Source: Streptomyces brasiliensis (GTDB taxonomy: Bacteria > Actinomycetota > Actinomycetes > Streptomycetales > Streptomycetaceae). From it: DNA of 64,000 nucleotides. Below, in pieces: positions 51,497 through 60,143 of the stretch (position 1 is the stretch's first letter; every line of letters starts with the position of its first letter). The notes under the pieces are model-generated. The model saw only the letters and a list, made by a program, of their open reading frames with translations, was not told the DNA's origin and searched no databases. The stretch spans positions 310,001 through 374,000 of the forward strand of contig NZ_BMQA01000002.1 in assembly GCF_014647875.1 (NCBI RefSeq), written 5' to 3'. Made by a program: the position numbers and the translations under genes.

Positions 51497-54289
51497 TCAA
51501 CGGTGTGACGTGTACTCCACGACCTGCTGATACGTCGGTCGGTTCTGCCAGCTGATCTTGCCGTGTCCGATGCCGCCCAGTGCGCGCTGGGCGATCGAGT
51601 CGGCGCACCACTGGTCGCCCGCCGAGCACTGATCGTCGCCCGGGTAGACCTGGGCCGCGGTGAGACCGGCCGCCTGCCTGAGCGTGCCGAGAAGGGTGTC
51701 CCGGCAGGAGCCGAGGTCGCCTCCGCCGCAGTACTTCTGCCGGAGGCCGCCCTGCACGGGCTCACCGAGCACCGCCCGGATGTCCTTGTCGACATAACTC
51801 CACCAGCCGTACTGGAAGGAGCTTCCGGCGTGCGAGCCGGTCGGGCCGTGGCCCGCGGACGGGGCCTCGTCGACCGGGATGTTATTGGTGAAGGCGGTGT
51901 ACAGGTCGCTGCCCAGACCGGGTTCGAACTCGGCCTTCACCAGCAGCGGCCACCAGGCGTCCAGGATGCGGATCGCGTCGGCGTCGGCGTATGTCTTGGA
52001 ACCGGCCGACGTCTCCGTACGGCGCGCGCCGGCCGTGACCCATGCCTGCAGCCTGCTCACCGCCGCCGCGGCCGTGGAGTCGGTGACCGGGGAGCTGTTG
52101 ATCACCTTCAGCAGGTCCGGCAGCACGTCCTCCGCGCGCAGGTCGGCGAGTGCCGCGTCCGCCATCGCCCTGACCAGCGACGTCCGGGTGACCCCACCGG
52201 CGTCGACCAGCTTCTTCACCCGGTCCTCGAGGAGATCGCCGCGGTGCACCGAGCCCTCGCCCCAGGGCGCGGACGTGTAGTCCTTGGCCTGCTTGTTGTT
52301 CCAGGAGACGTAGTAGTCCTGGTCGATGGAATCGGGGTGCGCGGACGGCGGGGTGTAGTCAGCCGTGTTGGCGGCACCGTTCCAGTTCTGCCACTCGTAC
52401 GCTGACTGCGCCCACACCGGGAACTCGGCGTCCACGCCGCTCGCCCGCACCGGGTTGTCACCGCTGTTGTAGTACGCGGTGTGCTGGGAGTCGGCGTAGA
52501 ACCAGTTGAACGTGTAGTTGATGTGCTGCACCGCGCTCTGGAAGGTCTGCGGACCCTTGAGGTAGTCGGGGTCGTTCAGCAGCTGGAAGCCGATGATCGA
52601 GTCGACCTCGTGCAGATAGGAGGAGCGCAGGCTGGTGTAGGCGACCTTCTTGCCGCCGACGGTCGCCCGGTACTCCACCGGACCGTACTTGGTGCGCCAG
52701 ACCCGCATCGTGTACGAGCCCGCGGCGGTGCCGTCGGCGACGGTCGGCGTCCAGGCGTTCTTCTGTTCGACCTTGTCCATGGCCGTGCAGGTGCCGTGGT
52801 ACAGGTAGTGGTAGTCGTCCTGGCACAGTTCGACGGCGTACGTGTCGATGATGTCCTGGCCGGAGGTCGTCGCGCTCCACGAGTAGTCCTGGCCGCGGCC
52901 GAGTTCGACGTACATGCTCAGTCCGGCGAAGGAGGCGCCGCGGGCGCTGATGCCCGGGCCCTGGATCTCCTGGAGCATGAGCAGCTGCGGGGCGAAGTAG
53001 CCGGTCTGCGGGCCGAAGACGGCGATCGGATGGCCGCTCGCCGTGTGCGTGCCGCTCACCACGAGAGCGTTGGACATGCCGCGCCTGGCGGAACTCAGTG
53101 CTGTCTTCGCGGCGTCGGCCGAGGTGCCGGTGGCGCTCGCGGTGGCAGCGCTGCCCGTACGGTCGTGGACCAGCGGTTCCTGGGTCACCGAGCCGGCGTC
53201 GGGCAGGGCCTCGCCGCGTGGGGTGTCCGGCTTGGCGGCGTAGGGGAAGCTCTCGCCGTTGTGGACGGTGAGGACGGCCTCGGGGTCGTTGCGCTCACGG
53301 AAGGACTCCCAGACCTCGGTGCCCTCCTCGACGCCGTACTTGGACTGGGCGGCGATCAGCGAGAGGGCGTTGTTGACCTCGCCGCCGCCTCCGGAGCCGA
53401 ACAGGGCGCCGACGACGGAGGCGAGCGCCACCAGGTCGGTGATCTTGAAGTGGCCGATGGTTCCCGCGTTGGTGATCGCGTCCTTGTGGCCGGTCAGGAC
53501 GTACTCACCGGGGAAGTAACGGCCGCTGTCGGAGGCGTCGATGTAGGCGTTGATGCCGTCGAGATAGGCGGTGGCGTCGGCGAGCGCCTGCTGACCGCGG
53601 GCGCCGTTCCCGGCCACGGCGTTGTCGATCTGGGCCTGCAGGTCGGCCTCGGTGTAGGGGGCGTTGCGGTAGAACTCCTGCTCGAGGCCCTGGTTGGCGG
53701 GGGCGCCGCCCGCGAAGGACGTGAGCTGTCCGCGGCCGACGTGCCGGAAGACGTCCATGAGCCAGAGCCGGTCCTCGGCAGCCGCGTAACCGGCGCCGAA
53801 CTCGGTGCCGTACCGGGTGGTGCCCGTGATGTGCGGCACACCGGTCTTCTTGTCACGGACGATCGTCACGTCACCACGGCCGGCGGGCTTCTCGGTGGAG
53901 GCGACCTGGCCGGAGGGGACGCCGAACGACGCGTCGTTGAAGAAGGTGTTGATCTTCGTGTCGGTGAGTCCGGAGTAGCCCGTGGCCAGGTCGGCATAGG
54001 GGCCGAGCTGGTCCTCGGCATGGGAGGGCTGGGTGCCGAACGCCTGGTTGAGGAGGATCTGGGCGAGGGTCGCGTTGCCGTTCTCGCCGGGCGGCAGGAT
54101 GTCGGAGCACTGGCCGCCGCAGTAGTCGTTCGAGGCCGTGAGCTGGGGTGCCGCCGTGGCGGCCTGGGTCAGCGGGGACAGCAGTCCCGCGACCAGGACG
54201 CAGACGGATGCGGTCTTCAGGAACCCCGGGAATCTGCCGGGAGTTCTCAGTTTGTCGAAGAACCAGTTGTGTGGGGTACGCCGTGGCAT
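51497..54289 (-). CDS. Secreted penicillin-acylase-family Ntn hydrolase
   Basis: A 930-aa precursor with a signal peptide (about 1-47, ending ATAAPQ), an alpha-chain region, a spacer and the autoprocessing point before Ser406 in RRGMSNALVVSGTHTASG, the Ntn nucleophile of penicillin G acylase and acyl-homoserine-lactone acylases. Later patterns YVELGRGQDYSWSATTSGQD and HINYTFNWFYADS are typical of the beta chain. It should cleave N-acyl amides (beta-lactams, acyl-homoserine lactones or lipopeptides) outside the cell. GAGGAG before the ATG. Confidence 0.9.
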   Translation of the reverse strand: MPRRTPHNWFFDKLRTPGRFPGFLKTASVCVLVAGLLSPLTQAATAAPQLTASNDYCGGQCSDILPPGENGNATLAQILLNQAFGTQPSHAEDQLGPYADLATGYSGLTDTKINTFFNDASFGVPSGQVASTEKPAGRGDVTIVRDKKTGVPHITGTTRYGTEFGAGYAAAEDRLWLMDVFRHVGRGQLTSFAGGAPANQGLEQEFYRNAPYTEADLQAQIDNAVAGNGARGQQALADATAYLDGINAYIDASDSGRYFPGEYVLTGHKDAITNAGTIGHFKITDLVALASVVGALFGSGGGGEVNNALSLIAAQSKYGVEEGTEVWESFRERNDPEAVLTVHNGESFPYAAKPDTPRGEALPDAGSVTQEPLVHDRTGSAATASATGTSADAAKTALSSARRGMSNALVVSGTHTASGHPIAVFGPQTGYFAPQLLMLQEIQGPGISARGASFAGLSMYVELGRGQDYSWSATTSGQDIIDTYAVELCQDDYHYLYHGTCTAMDKVEQKNAWTPTVADGTAAGSYTMRVWRTKYGPVEYRATVGGKKVAYTSLRSSYLHEVDSIIGFQLLNDPDYLKGPQTFQSAVQHINYTFNWFYADSQHTAYYNSGDNPVRASGVDAEFPVWAQSAYEWQNWNGAANTADYTPPSAHPDSIDQDYYVSWNNKQAKDYTSAPWGEGSVHRGDLLEDRVKKLVDAGGVTRTSLVRAMADAALADLRAEDVLPDLLKVINSSPVTDSTAAAAVSRLQAWVTAGARRTETSAGSKTYADADAIRILDAWWPLLVKAEFEPGLGSDLYTAFTNNIPVDEAPSAGHGPTGSHAGSSFQYGWWSYVDKDIRAVLGEPVQGGLRQKYCGGGDLGSCRDTLLGTLRQAAGLTAAQVYPGDDQCSAGDQWCADSIAQRALGGIGHGKISWQNRPTYQQVVEYTSHR

Positions 54290-54522
54290 GGCAGCTCCTC
54301 CCGATGGGGGTGGGCCGGACGTTACCGCCGGTATCCCCGAGATTGAAGATGAACATGCGTCACTTTTGCGGAGTCGCCGTGGAGTCGACGGCGGGGCAGC
54401 TGGAAACCGGATGGAGCCGATTCGCGTGTCGACACGTCTATCCGGCGACGGGGGCGCGAAGTCCGTACGACTACGCCGAAGTGACCGAAGTACAGGTGCA
54501 GGTGTGACGGAGGTGCACGGCC

Positions 54523-55125
54523 ATGGCCGGTTTCCGGAGTCTGGCGAGACAGGTACGAGATCCCCGGTGCGATCTGGCGCTCAGGCGCTACTCGCTGCGC
54601 AAGTGCCTGGAGCGGTTCGCCCCTTATGGGCACCGGGCGACCTGGGATCATCTGTGCTGCCGGGCCGGGTTCGGACCCGAGGACCGCTCCCCCGACCCGG
54701 TGCGGCTCGTGGCCGCGCTGGAGGAGCTGGAGGAGGCCCGGGCAGTCTGGCTCGCCTATGAGGGGGAGTTCGCGAAGCGCCGCAGGAAGGAGAAGCACGA
54801 CGGGCTGCGCCGCCCGGGCAGCGTGGACGACTGGCACCGGCTGACCTGGGGCGGCTTCGGGGTGGCCTGGTGCGACGACCCAGGTGTCCACCCCCGTGAA
54901 CCACTCGCCGAGGTGCTGCGGCGGTTGATCGCTGCCCTGGAGCGCGCTCCGGGCTCGACGTGCCCGGTGTGCGGCGCGGAACACCTCGGCTGGAAGTACG
55001 ACCTGGACCACGAGCCGTCGTCCGGTCCGGTCTGCGCGGACTGCGGGATTCTCGTACCGCGGCCCGTCCTCACCCCCGAGGCCCTGGCCCACGCCAGGCA
55101 CGGGCGGCTGCTCATGTCGGCCTGA
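54523..55125 (+). CDS. Conserved hypothetical with zinc-ribbon-like C-terminus
   Basis: A 200-aa soluble protein with no function I recognise. The first part is basic and helical (RDPRCDLALRRYSLRKCLER) and CCRAGFG follows. An acidic/basic helix (EELEEARAVWLAYEGEFAKR) and WGGFGVAWCDDPGVHP come next. The C-terminus has CPVCGAEHLG and CADCGIL, a CxxC-CxxC zinc-binding pattern. GGAGG upstream of the ATG. Divergent from the penicillin-acylase gene. Confidence 0.7.
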   Translation: MAGFRSLARQVRDPRCDLALRRYSLRKCLERFAPYGHRATWDHLCCRAGFGPEDRSPDPVRLVAALEELEEARAVWLAYEGEFAKRRRKEKHDGLRRPGSVDDWHRLTWGGFGVAWCDDPGVHPREPLAEVLRRLIAALERAPGSTCPVCGAEHLGWKYDLDHEPSSGPVCADCGILVPRPVLTPEALAHARHGRLLMSA

Positions 55126-55215
55126 CCATCCGGGGGTGCGCCGGGGAGACCGCACCCCCCGACCTGAACGTCCGCCCGCACGGCCGTTGTCAGTGGTGTC
55201 CGGCACCATCGGGAC

Positions 55216-55944
55216 ATGGTGCAGGTGTGTCTCAACGGATCCCGGCAGAGCGGCGACGGCGCGCGCGTGCCGTCGTCCCCCGAGGAGCTGGCGCGGTCGG
55301 CGGCCGAGGCGGTCGCGGCCGGGGCCACGGACGTCCACGTCCATCCCAGGACACCGGACGGGCGCGACAGTCTGCGCCCGGACGCGGTTGCGGCGACGCT
55401 CGACGCGATACGGGCGCGGGTGGCGGTGCCGGTCGGTGTGACCACCGGTGCCTGGGCGGAGCCCGGTCCCGCGACCCGGCTGGAGCTCGTGCGCGGTTGG
55501 CGCGTGCTGCCCGACCACGCCTCGGTCAACTGGCACGAGGAAGGCGCCGAGGAACTCGCCGCACAGCTCATGGCCCTGGGCGTCGGCGTGGAGGCGGGCA
55601 TCTGGTCCGGCACGGACGGCGCGGCCCGGTTCGCGGCGGCGCCGCTCGCTCCGGGGGTGCTGCGCGTGCTGGCGGAGGTGACGGACACCGACCCCGGCAC
55701 GGCCGAGGGGACGGCGCGGACACTGCTCGCCGAGCTGGGCGACGCGCACGGCCGCCCGGTGCTGCTGCACGGCGAGGACGGCGGCACGTGGCCGGTACTG
55801 CGGCTGGCCGGGCGGCTGGGGCTCGCGACGAGGATCGGCCTCGAGGACACCCTGCTCATGCCGGACGGGCAACCGGCCGCCTCCAACGCCCGGTTGGTGA
55901 CGGAGGCACTGTTTCAGTCCAGACGGTCGAAACGCTCCTCGTAG
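55216..55944 (+). CDS. BKACE-family beta-keto acid cleavage enzyme
   Basis: A 242-aa TIM-barrel protein of the 3-keto-5-aminohexanoate cleavage (DUF849) family. The zinc-binding HxH is ATDVHVHPRTPDG (about 38-51). The substrate Glu/Asp region is IGLEDTLLMPDGQPAASN near the C-terminus. Family members cleave beta-keto acids with acetyl-CoA. It is shorter than the usual 270-300 residues, chiefly at the N-terminus, which lacks the longer leading strand. The last 31 bp overlap a convergent gene. Confidence 0.8.
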   Translation: MVQVCLNGSRQSGDGARVPSSPEELARSAAEAVAAGATDVHVHPRTPDGRDSLRPDAVAATLDAIRARVAVPVGVTTGAWAEPGPATRLELVRGWRVLPDHASVNWHEEGAEELAAQLMALGVGVEAGIWSGTDGAARFAAAPLAPGVLRVLAEVTDTDPGTAEGTARTLLAELGDAHGRPVLLHGEDGGTWPVLRLAGRLGLATRIGLEDTLLMPDGQPAASNARLVTEALFQSRRSKRSS

Positions 55945-56624
55945 GGCACGGTGAGCAGTTCGGCGCGCAGGGCCAGATCATGCTCGGCCAGGTCGCGCAG
56001 GCGTGCGGCACCCTCGCCCGACAGCCAGGCCCGCAGCCCGGCGACACCGGCGTCCTCCCCGTCGTTGTCCCACCAGGCGAAGGGGGAGTAGTCGGACAAC
56101 AGATCGTAGAGCCAGGTGTCGGCGCAGGCGACGAGATGGGAGTCGGCGACCGGGCCGCGGCCCCAGACGTCGAGGAACGGGGTCACGGTACGGGCGACCG
56201 CCGCGCAGGTCTCGAAGACGTCGGCGACCGGGTACGGCGGCTCGGGCGTGGCGAGGACCTCCCGCCACCAGGCCTTGACGAACGCGTCGATCGCCGCGCC
56301 CTGCTGGGCCGGCCAGGCCCGCCAGTCCACCCGCACCAGTCCGTGGGCGCCCCAGCCGACGCTGTCCAGGGTGCCGTCGGCCATCGCGTGCGCAGCCTGG
56401 GGCAGCAGCCGGCGCATCGCTGCGGCGTGGTCGTCGAAGTGGTCCGGCACCTCGAAGACGTACATCCGCAGGACGTCCGCGGGCACGCGCGTGTACGGCG
56501 TGCGCAGATACGCGGTCTCCTCGGGCAGATGGCAGCGGCCGCAGCCGGTCTCGGTGGGGCTCGCGAAGCCGTTGAACACGGTGTCGATGTCGGCGAGCGC
56601 GGCATCAAGGGCGATTGAGGACAT
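55914..56624 (-). CDS. Conserved hypothetical protein
   Basis: A 236-aa soluble protein I cannot assign. It contains a CGRCHLPEETAYL segment (about 28-40) with a haem- or metal-like CxxCH, a Trp-rich middle (RVDWRAWPAQQ, VKAWWREVLA) and an acidic C-terminus. No signal peptide, so the CxxCH is unlikely to be a c-type haem site. Convergent with and overlapping the BKACE-like gene by 31 bp. Confidence 0.65.
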   Translation of the reverse strand: MSSIALDAALADIDTVFNGFASPTETGCGRCHLPEETAYLRTPYTRVPADVLRMYVFEVPDHFDDHAAAMRRLLPQAAHAMADGTLDSVGWGAHGLVRVDWRAWPAQQGAAIDAFVKAWWREVLATPEPPYPVADVFETCAAVARTVTPFLDVWGRGPVADSHLVACADTWLYDLLSDYSPFAWWDNDGEDAGVAGLRAWLSGEGAARLRDLAEHDLALRAELLTVPYEERFDRLD

Positions 56625-56785
56625 GGGAGTCGGTCCCGTCGGGACTCCGTGCGCGGCGTCGCCACCGGCCGAAGATCACGACGGTACCAGCCGCTAATCA
56701 GGTGGCTCCACCCCTTTCCCGTCCGGACAGTTGGGGCCGATGAAACACACCTGAGCCCTGGGCGAAGACCGACCGAGGAGTCCCG

Positions 56786-57853
56786 ATGTCGACGCTGCGC
56801 GTCACCGCCGAAGTGCTGACCGTCCACGAACACCCCAACGCCGACGCGCTCGAACTGGCCCAGGTGGGTCTGTACCGGGCCGTCGTCGCCAAGGGCGCGT
56901 ACCGCACCGGTGAGGCCGCCGTCTACATCCCCGAGCAGTCCGTGCTCCCGGCGGCCTTGATCGAGGAGCTGGGGCTGACCGGGCGTCTCGCGGGCGGGAA
57001 CGCCGACCGGGTCAAGGCGGTGCGGCTGCGCGGGGAACTGTCGCAGGGGATCGTGTGCCGGCCGAAGGCGCTCGACGGCGTCGATCTGGCCCGAGCGGCG
57101 GCCGACCGGACCGACTTCGCGGAACTGCTCGGCATCACCAAGTGGGTGCCGCCGATTCCGCCGACGATGAGCGGCGAGGTGGAGCCGGCGCCGGATCTGC
57201 TGCCCTGGGTCGACATCGAGAACATCCAGCGCTACCCGGACATCTTCACGCCGGGCGAGCCGGTGGTACTGACCGAGAAGCTGCACGGGTCGGCGTGCCT
57301 GCTGACGTATGTCGCCGGGCAGGGCCGGGTGTACGTGTCCTCCAAGGGGTTCGGTGCCAAGTCTCTGGCCCTGAAGGAGGATCCGCGCAACCTGTACTGG
57401 CGGGCGATACGCGCGCACGGCGTCGCCGAGGCGGCCGCGCGGCTCGCGGAGCGGCTCGGGGCACGGCGCGTCGGGATCTTCGGGGAGGTGTTCGGGGCGG
57501 GGGTGCAGGACCTGACGTACGGCGCGGACGGGCGGCGGGACTCGCTCGGGTACGCGGTGTTCGACGTGTCGGCGGACGTGGGCGGGCAGGTGCGGTGGTT
57601 GGACGCGGTGGAGTTGCTGGAGGGTGAACTGCCGCTGGTGCCATCGCTGTTCTCGGGTCCGTACGACATCGAACGGGTGCTGTCGGTCGCCACGGGGCGG
57701 GAGACCGTGTCGGGGCGGGGGCTGCATCTGCGGGAGGGTGTGGTGATCCGGCCGGTTGCCGAACGGTACAGCCCGGTGACCGGGGGACGGGCGATCGCGA
57801 AGGCGGTGAGCCCGGCGTATCTCACGCGGAAGGGTGGGACGGAGTTCGAGTGA
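56786..57853 (+). CDS. RNA ligase, Deinococcus DRB0094 (DraRnl/Rnl5) type
   Basis: A 355-aa nucleotidyl-transferase-fold ligase. The N-terminal OB-like domain covers about 1-135 (STLRVTAEVLTVHEHPNADAL). Motif I is TEKLHGSA with the predicted AMP-accepting Lys165, motif III is IFGEVFG (about 231), motif IV follows LREGVVIRP and the motif V lysine is GRAIAKAVSP near the end. This type seals 3'-OH/5'-phosphate RNA strands, some guided by DNA. Standalone gene; no partner such as a phosphatase/kinase or RNA-modifying gene was seen next to it. Confidence 0.9.
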   Translation: MSTLRVTAEVLTVHEHPNADALELAQVGLYRAVVAKGAYRTGEAAVYIPEQSVLPAALIEELGLTGRLAGGNADRVKAVRLRGELSQGIVCRPKALDGVDLARAAADRTDFAELLGITKWVPPIPPTMSGEVEPAPDLLPWVDIENIQRYPDIFTPGEPVVLTEKLHGSACLLTYVAGQGRVYVSSKGFGAKSLALKEDPRNLYWRAIRAHGVAEAAARLAERLGARRVGIFGEVFGAGVQDLTYGADGRRDSLGYAVFDVSADVGGQVRWLDAVELLEGELPLVPSLFSGPYDIERVLSVATGRETVSGRGLHLREGVVIRPVAERYSPVTGGRAIAKAVSPAYLTRKGGTEFE

Positions 57854-57956
57854 CCCGGTGCCGGGGCCGGCCGGGGTGGGTTTCGCTCGCCGGCGCTCGC
57901 GGGGTGTCTCCCAGGCCCTCGAGGCACCGGGGGAGCCCGACCGCCCGCGGCTACGA

Positions 57957-58010
57957 GCCCCGTAAGGGGCGCGGGGACCTGCGCGACCAGCTGCCGCGTA
58001 CCCGCACCCG
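57957..58010 (+). repeat. Streptomyces interspersed GC-rich intergenic repeat, copy B
   Basis: gccccgtaaggggcgcgggg continues acctgcgcgaccagctgc. It shares the ggggcgcgggg...ctgcgcgaccagc core with the inverted copy at 62850-62890. Confidence 0.65.
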
Positions 58011-58051
58011 GCGCGCAACCGGACAGGCCACGGCGCTCCCCCGGCCCCGGC

Positions 58052-58510
58052 CTACCGTCCCCCCGGCAGCAGACGGGAGCCGGCCTGGGCTTGGCCGAAC
58101 GCGTCGTCCGGGTTGGACAGGACGCAGCTCTCCAGGGACAGGCAGCCGCAGCCGATGCAGTCCGTCAAGTGGTCTCGCAGGCGGTTGAGGTGCTTGATGC
58201 GTTCGTCCAGTTCCGTGCGCCAGGCCTCCGAGAGGCGCGCCCAGTCCTCGTGGGTCGGGGTGCGTTCCTCCGGGAGTTCGGCCAGGGCCTCGCGGATCGT
58301 GGCGAGGGGGATGCCCACCCGCTGGGCGGCCCGGACGAAGGCGACGCGGCGCAGGGTGTCACGGGTGTAGCGGCGCTGGTTGCCGGCGGTGCGGCGGCTG
58401 CTGATCAAGCCCTTGGACTCGTAGAAGTGCAGGGCGGAGACGGCGGCGCCGCTGCGTGCGGACAGCTGGCCGACGGTCAGCTCGTGGATCTCCTCGGGGA
58501 TCTGGGGCAT
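58052..58510 (-). CDS. soxR: Redox-sensing MerR-family activator SoxR
   Basis: A 152-aa regulator. The MerR winged helix covers about 10-80 (LTVGQLSARSGAAVSALHFY, NQRRYTRDTLRRVAFV). A dimer helix follows, with a [2Fe-2S] cluster site of four cysteines, Cys118, Cys121, Cys123 and Cys129 (CIGCGCLSLESC). In Streptomyces SoxR responds to redox-active compounds such as actinorhodin and controls a small regulon. No SoxR target was recognised directly beside it. Confidence 0.95.
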   Translation of the reverse strand: MPQIPEEIHELTVGQLSARSGAAVSALHFYESKGLISSRRTAGNQRRYTRDTLRRVAFVRAAQRVGIPLATIREALAELPEERTPTHEDWARLSEAWRTELDERIKHLNRLRDHLTDCIGCGCLSLESCVLSNPDDAFGQAQAGSRLLPGGR

Positions 58511-58574
58511 CCCTCAGAGCCTACCGACCCGGCCATCACGCCGTCCGTTGACATCGATCCCGCACCCGAGCATG

Positions 58575-58590
58575 CTAAGCAGTTGCTTAG
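58575..58590. promoter_or_regulatory. TetR-type operator over the MaoC promoter
   Basis: ctaagcagttgcttag is a perfect 7+2+7 palindrome. A TTGACA at 58548-58553 lies upstream, so the palindrome overlaps the expected -10. A related tgagcgagcgctta lies before the TetR gene at 59797-59810. Confidence 0.65.
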
Positions 58591-58630
58591 ACAATGAGGT
58601 GCGCCAAGCGCTAGCGAAAGGGTCGGCAAC

Positions 58631-59092
58631 ATGGCAGAGCCCAGGATCTTCTCCTCCCCCGACGAGCTGAAGGCCGCCGTGGGTGAGCAGTTGGGGTACA
58701 CCGACTGGCTGGAGGTCGACCAGAAGCGGATCGATCTGTTCGCGGACGCCACCGGTGACCACCAGTGGATCCACGTCGACCCGGAGAAGGCCGCCCAGGG
58801 CCCGTTCGGGACGACGATCGCGCACGGCTATCTGACCCTCTCGCTGCTCCCGCTCTTCGGCCCGCAGCTGATGGGCGTCGAGGGCGTGAGGATGGGCGTG
58901 AACTACGGTACGAACAAGGTCCGTTTCCCCTCGCCCGTCCCGGTCGGCTCCCGGCTGCGCGCGACGGCGAGGATCACGGGCGTCGAGGACGTCACCGGCG
59001 GTGTCCAGGTGACCGTCGCCTTCACCGTCGAGCGCGAGGGCGGCGAGAAGCCGGTCTGCGTCGCGGAGTCGGTCTCCCGCTACTACCTCTGA
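58631..59092 (+). CDS. MaoC-family (R)-specific enoyl-CoA hydratase
   Basis: A 153-aa hot-dog-fold protein. The catalytic pattern DATGDHQWIHVD-x8-GPFGTTIAHGYLTLSL (Asp and His of the hydratase dyad) lies at about 40-73. It hydrates enoyl-CoA in fatty-acid or polyhydroxyalkanoate metabolism. Convergent with a TetR gene, with a 10-bp overlap of stops. A palindrome over its promoter suggests control by that TetR. Confidence 0.9.
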   Translation: MAEPRIFSSPDELKAAVGEQLGYTDWLEVDQKRIDLFADATGDHQWIHVDPEKAAQGPFGTTIAHGYLTLSLLPLFGPQLMGVEGVRMGVNYGTNKVRFPSPVPVGSRLRATARITGVEDVTGGVQVTVAFTVEREGGEKPVCVAESVSRYYL

Positions 59093-59748
59093 GGCTCCGC
59101 ACCACGTCCGCGTCCCCGCGGCTGCTTCCCCGCGCCCACCATCCGCAGCACGAGGTCGGCGTACAGCGCGCCGACCTCCTCGGGGGTCCGGGGTCCGTCC
59201 ACGTTGAACCAGCGGGCCACGTCGATGCACAGGGAGAGCACCGCGAGGGTCGTCCCGTGCAGGTCGATGACGTCGAACTCACCTGAGTCCACGCCGTTCC
59301 GGATGATCCCGCGCACCTCGGCGTCGACCTGCCGGCGCAGCGCGAAGATCTCGTCGCGGGCGTCCGGACCGAGCGCCTCCAGCTCGTACTGCACGACACG
59401 GGCGGTGGTGCGCCGCCCGGCGTGCCAGCGGACGAAGGAGCTGACGGCGTCGGCGAGCCGCTCCGTCGCGGTGCCATCGCGGCGCGCGGCGGTGCGCAGG
59501 ATGTCCAGGGCCTTGTCGTGGCCGATCCGGCTGATCCGGTGGAGCAGCTCTTCCTTGGTCTTGTAGTGGATGTAGAGCGCGGCCGGGCTCATACCGGCGC
59601 GGCCCGCGATGTCGCGGGTCGTGGTCGCGTGGTAGCCGCGCTCGGCGAAGGCCTCCACGGCGGCGACCAGCAGACGCCGGGCCGCGTCAGGGGTGACCTC
59701 TTCCCACGGCTCGACCTCGCCGCCGGTCGTCTCCTCCGCCGTACTCAT
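59083..59748 (-). CDS. TetR-family regulator (acyl-CoA type)
   Basis: A 221-aa regulator. The helix-turn-helix is at about 22-70 (RRLLVAAVEAFAERGYHATT then MSPAALYIHYKTKEELLHRI). The ligand domain includes LSLCIDVARWFNVDGPRTPE, like the KstR/FadR-type acyl-CoA-responsive group. It is the natural partner of the convergent MaoC gene; palindromes of the same design occur before both. Confidence 0.88.
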   Translation of the reverse strand: MSTAEETTGGEVEPWEEVTPDAARRLLVAAVEAFAERGYHATTTRDIAGRAGMSPAALYIHYKTKEELLHRISRIGHDKALDILRTAARRDGTATERLADAVSSFVRWHAGRRTTARVVQYELEALGPDARDEIFALRRQVDAEVRGIIRNGVDSGEFDVIDLHGTTLAVLSLCIDVARWFNVDGPRTPEEVGALYADLVLRMVGAGKQPRGRGRGAEPQR

Positions 59749-59796
59749 CGCTCGTTCGCCCCTCTCGGTACAGGAGCTCCACCATACCGTCGAGGG

Positions 59797-59810
59797 TGAG
59801 CGAGCGCTTA
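59797..59810. promoter_or_regulatory. Possible operator before the TetR gene
   Basis: tgagcgagcgctta is an imperfect 6+2+6 palindrome of the same design as 58575-58590 (T[AG]AGC[AG]-NN-[TC]GCTTA), 49 bp before the regulator start. Confidence 0.5.
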
Positions 59811-59840
59811 GCGTGCCCGCTCAGAAGGCACTCCGGGTTT

Positions 59841-60083
59841 TCACAGCTTCTCGAAGGGGTGGTAGTCCCGCCCCGTCCCTTCCTGGCGGTCCCGGATCAC
59901 CTTGGCCAGGGTGAAGGCGGAGGTCACGAGGTAGAGGACGGCGATGCCGAGGAAGGCCCGCACCCAGGCATCCACGTTCAGCTTGAAGATGCCGACCGCC
60001 GTCGCGGCCATGGCGACGGAGAAGGAGGCGACCGCCTGGCCGTAGAAGGCGGCGGTGTTCTGCTTGGACGGTGAGTCGCTCAT
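59841..60083 (-). CDS. YiaA/YiaB-type inner membrane protein
   Basis: An 80-aa protein with two hydrophobic helices (FSVAMAATAVGIFKL and VRAFLGIAVLYLVTSAFTLA) in the YiaAB two-helix pattern, and a soluble C-terminus RDRQEGTGRDYHPFEKL. Function unknown. ATG at 60083 used. Confidence 0.85.
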   Translation of the reverse strand: MSDSPSKQNTAAFYGQAVASFSVAMAATAVGIFKLNVDAWVRAFLGIAVLYLVTSAFTLAKVIRDRQEGTGRDYHPFEKL

Positions 60084-60143
60084 GGGGACCAGCGTCGGCG
60101 GACGTGGCCCACGCCACATCCGCAAACGTACTCAGTCGGGTAC

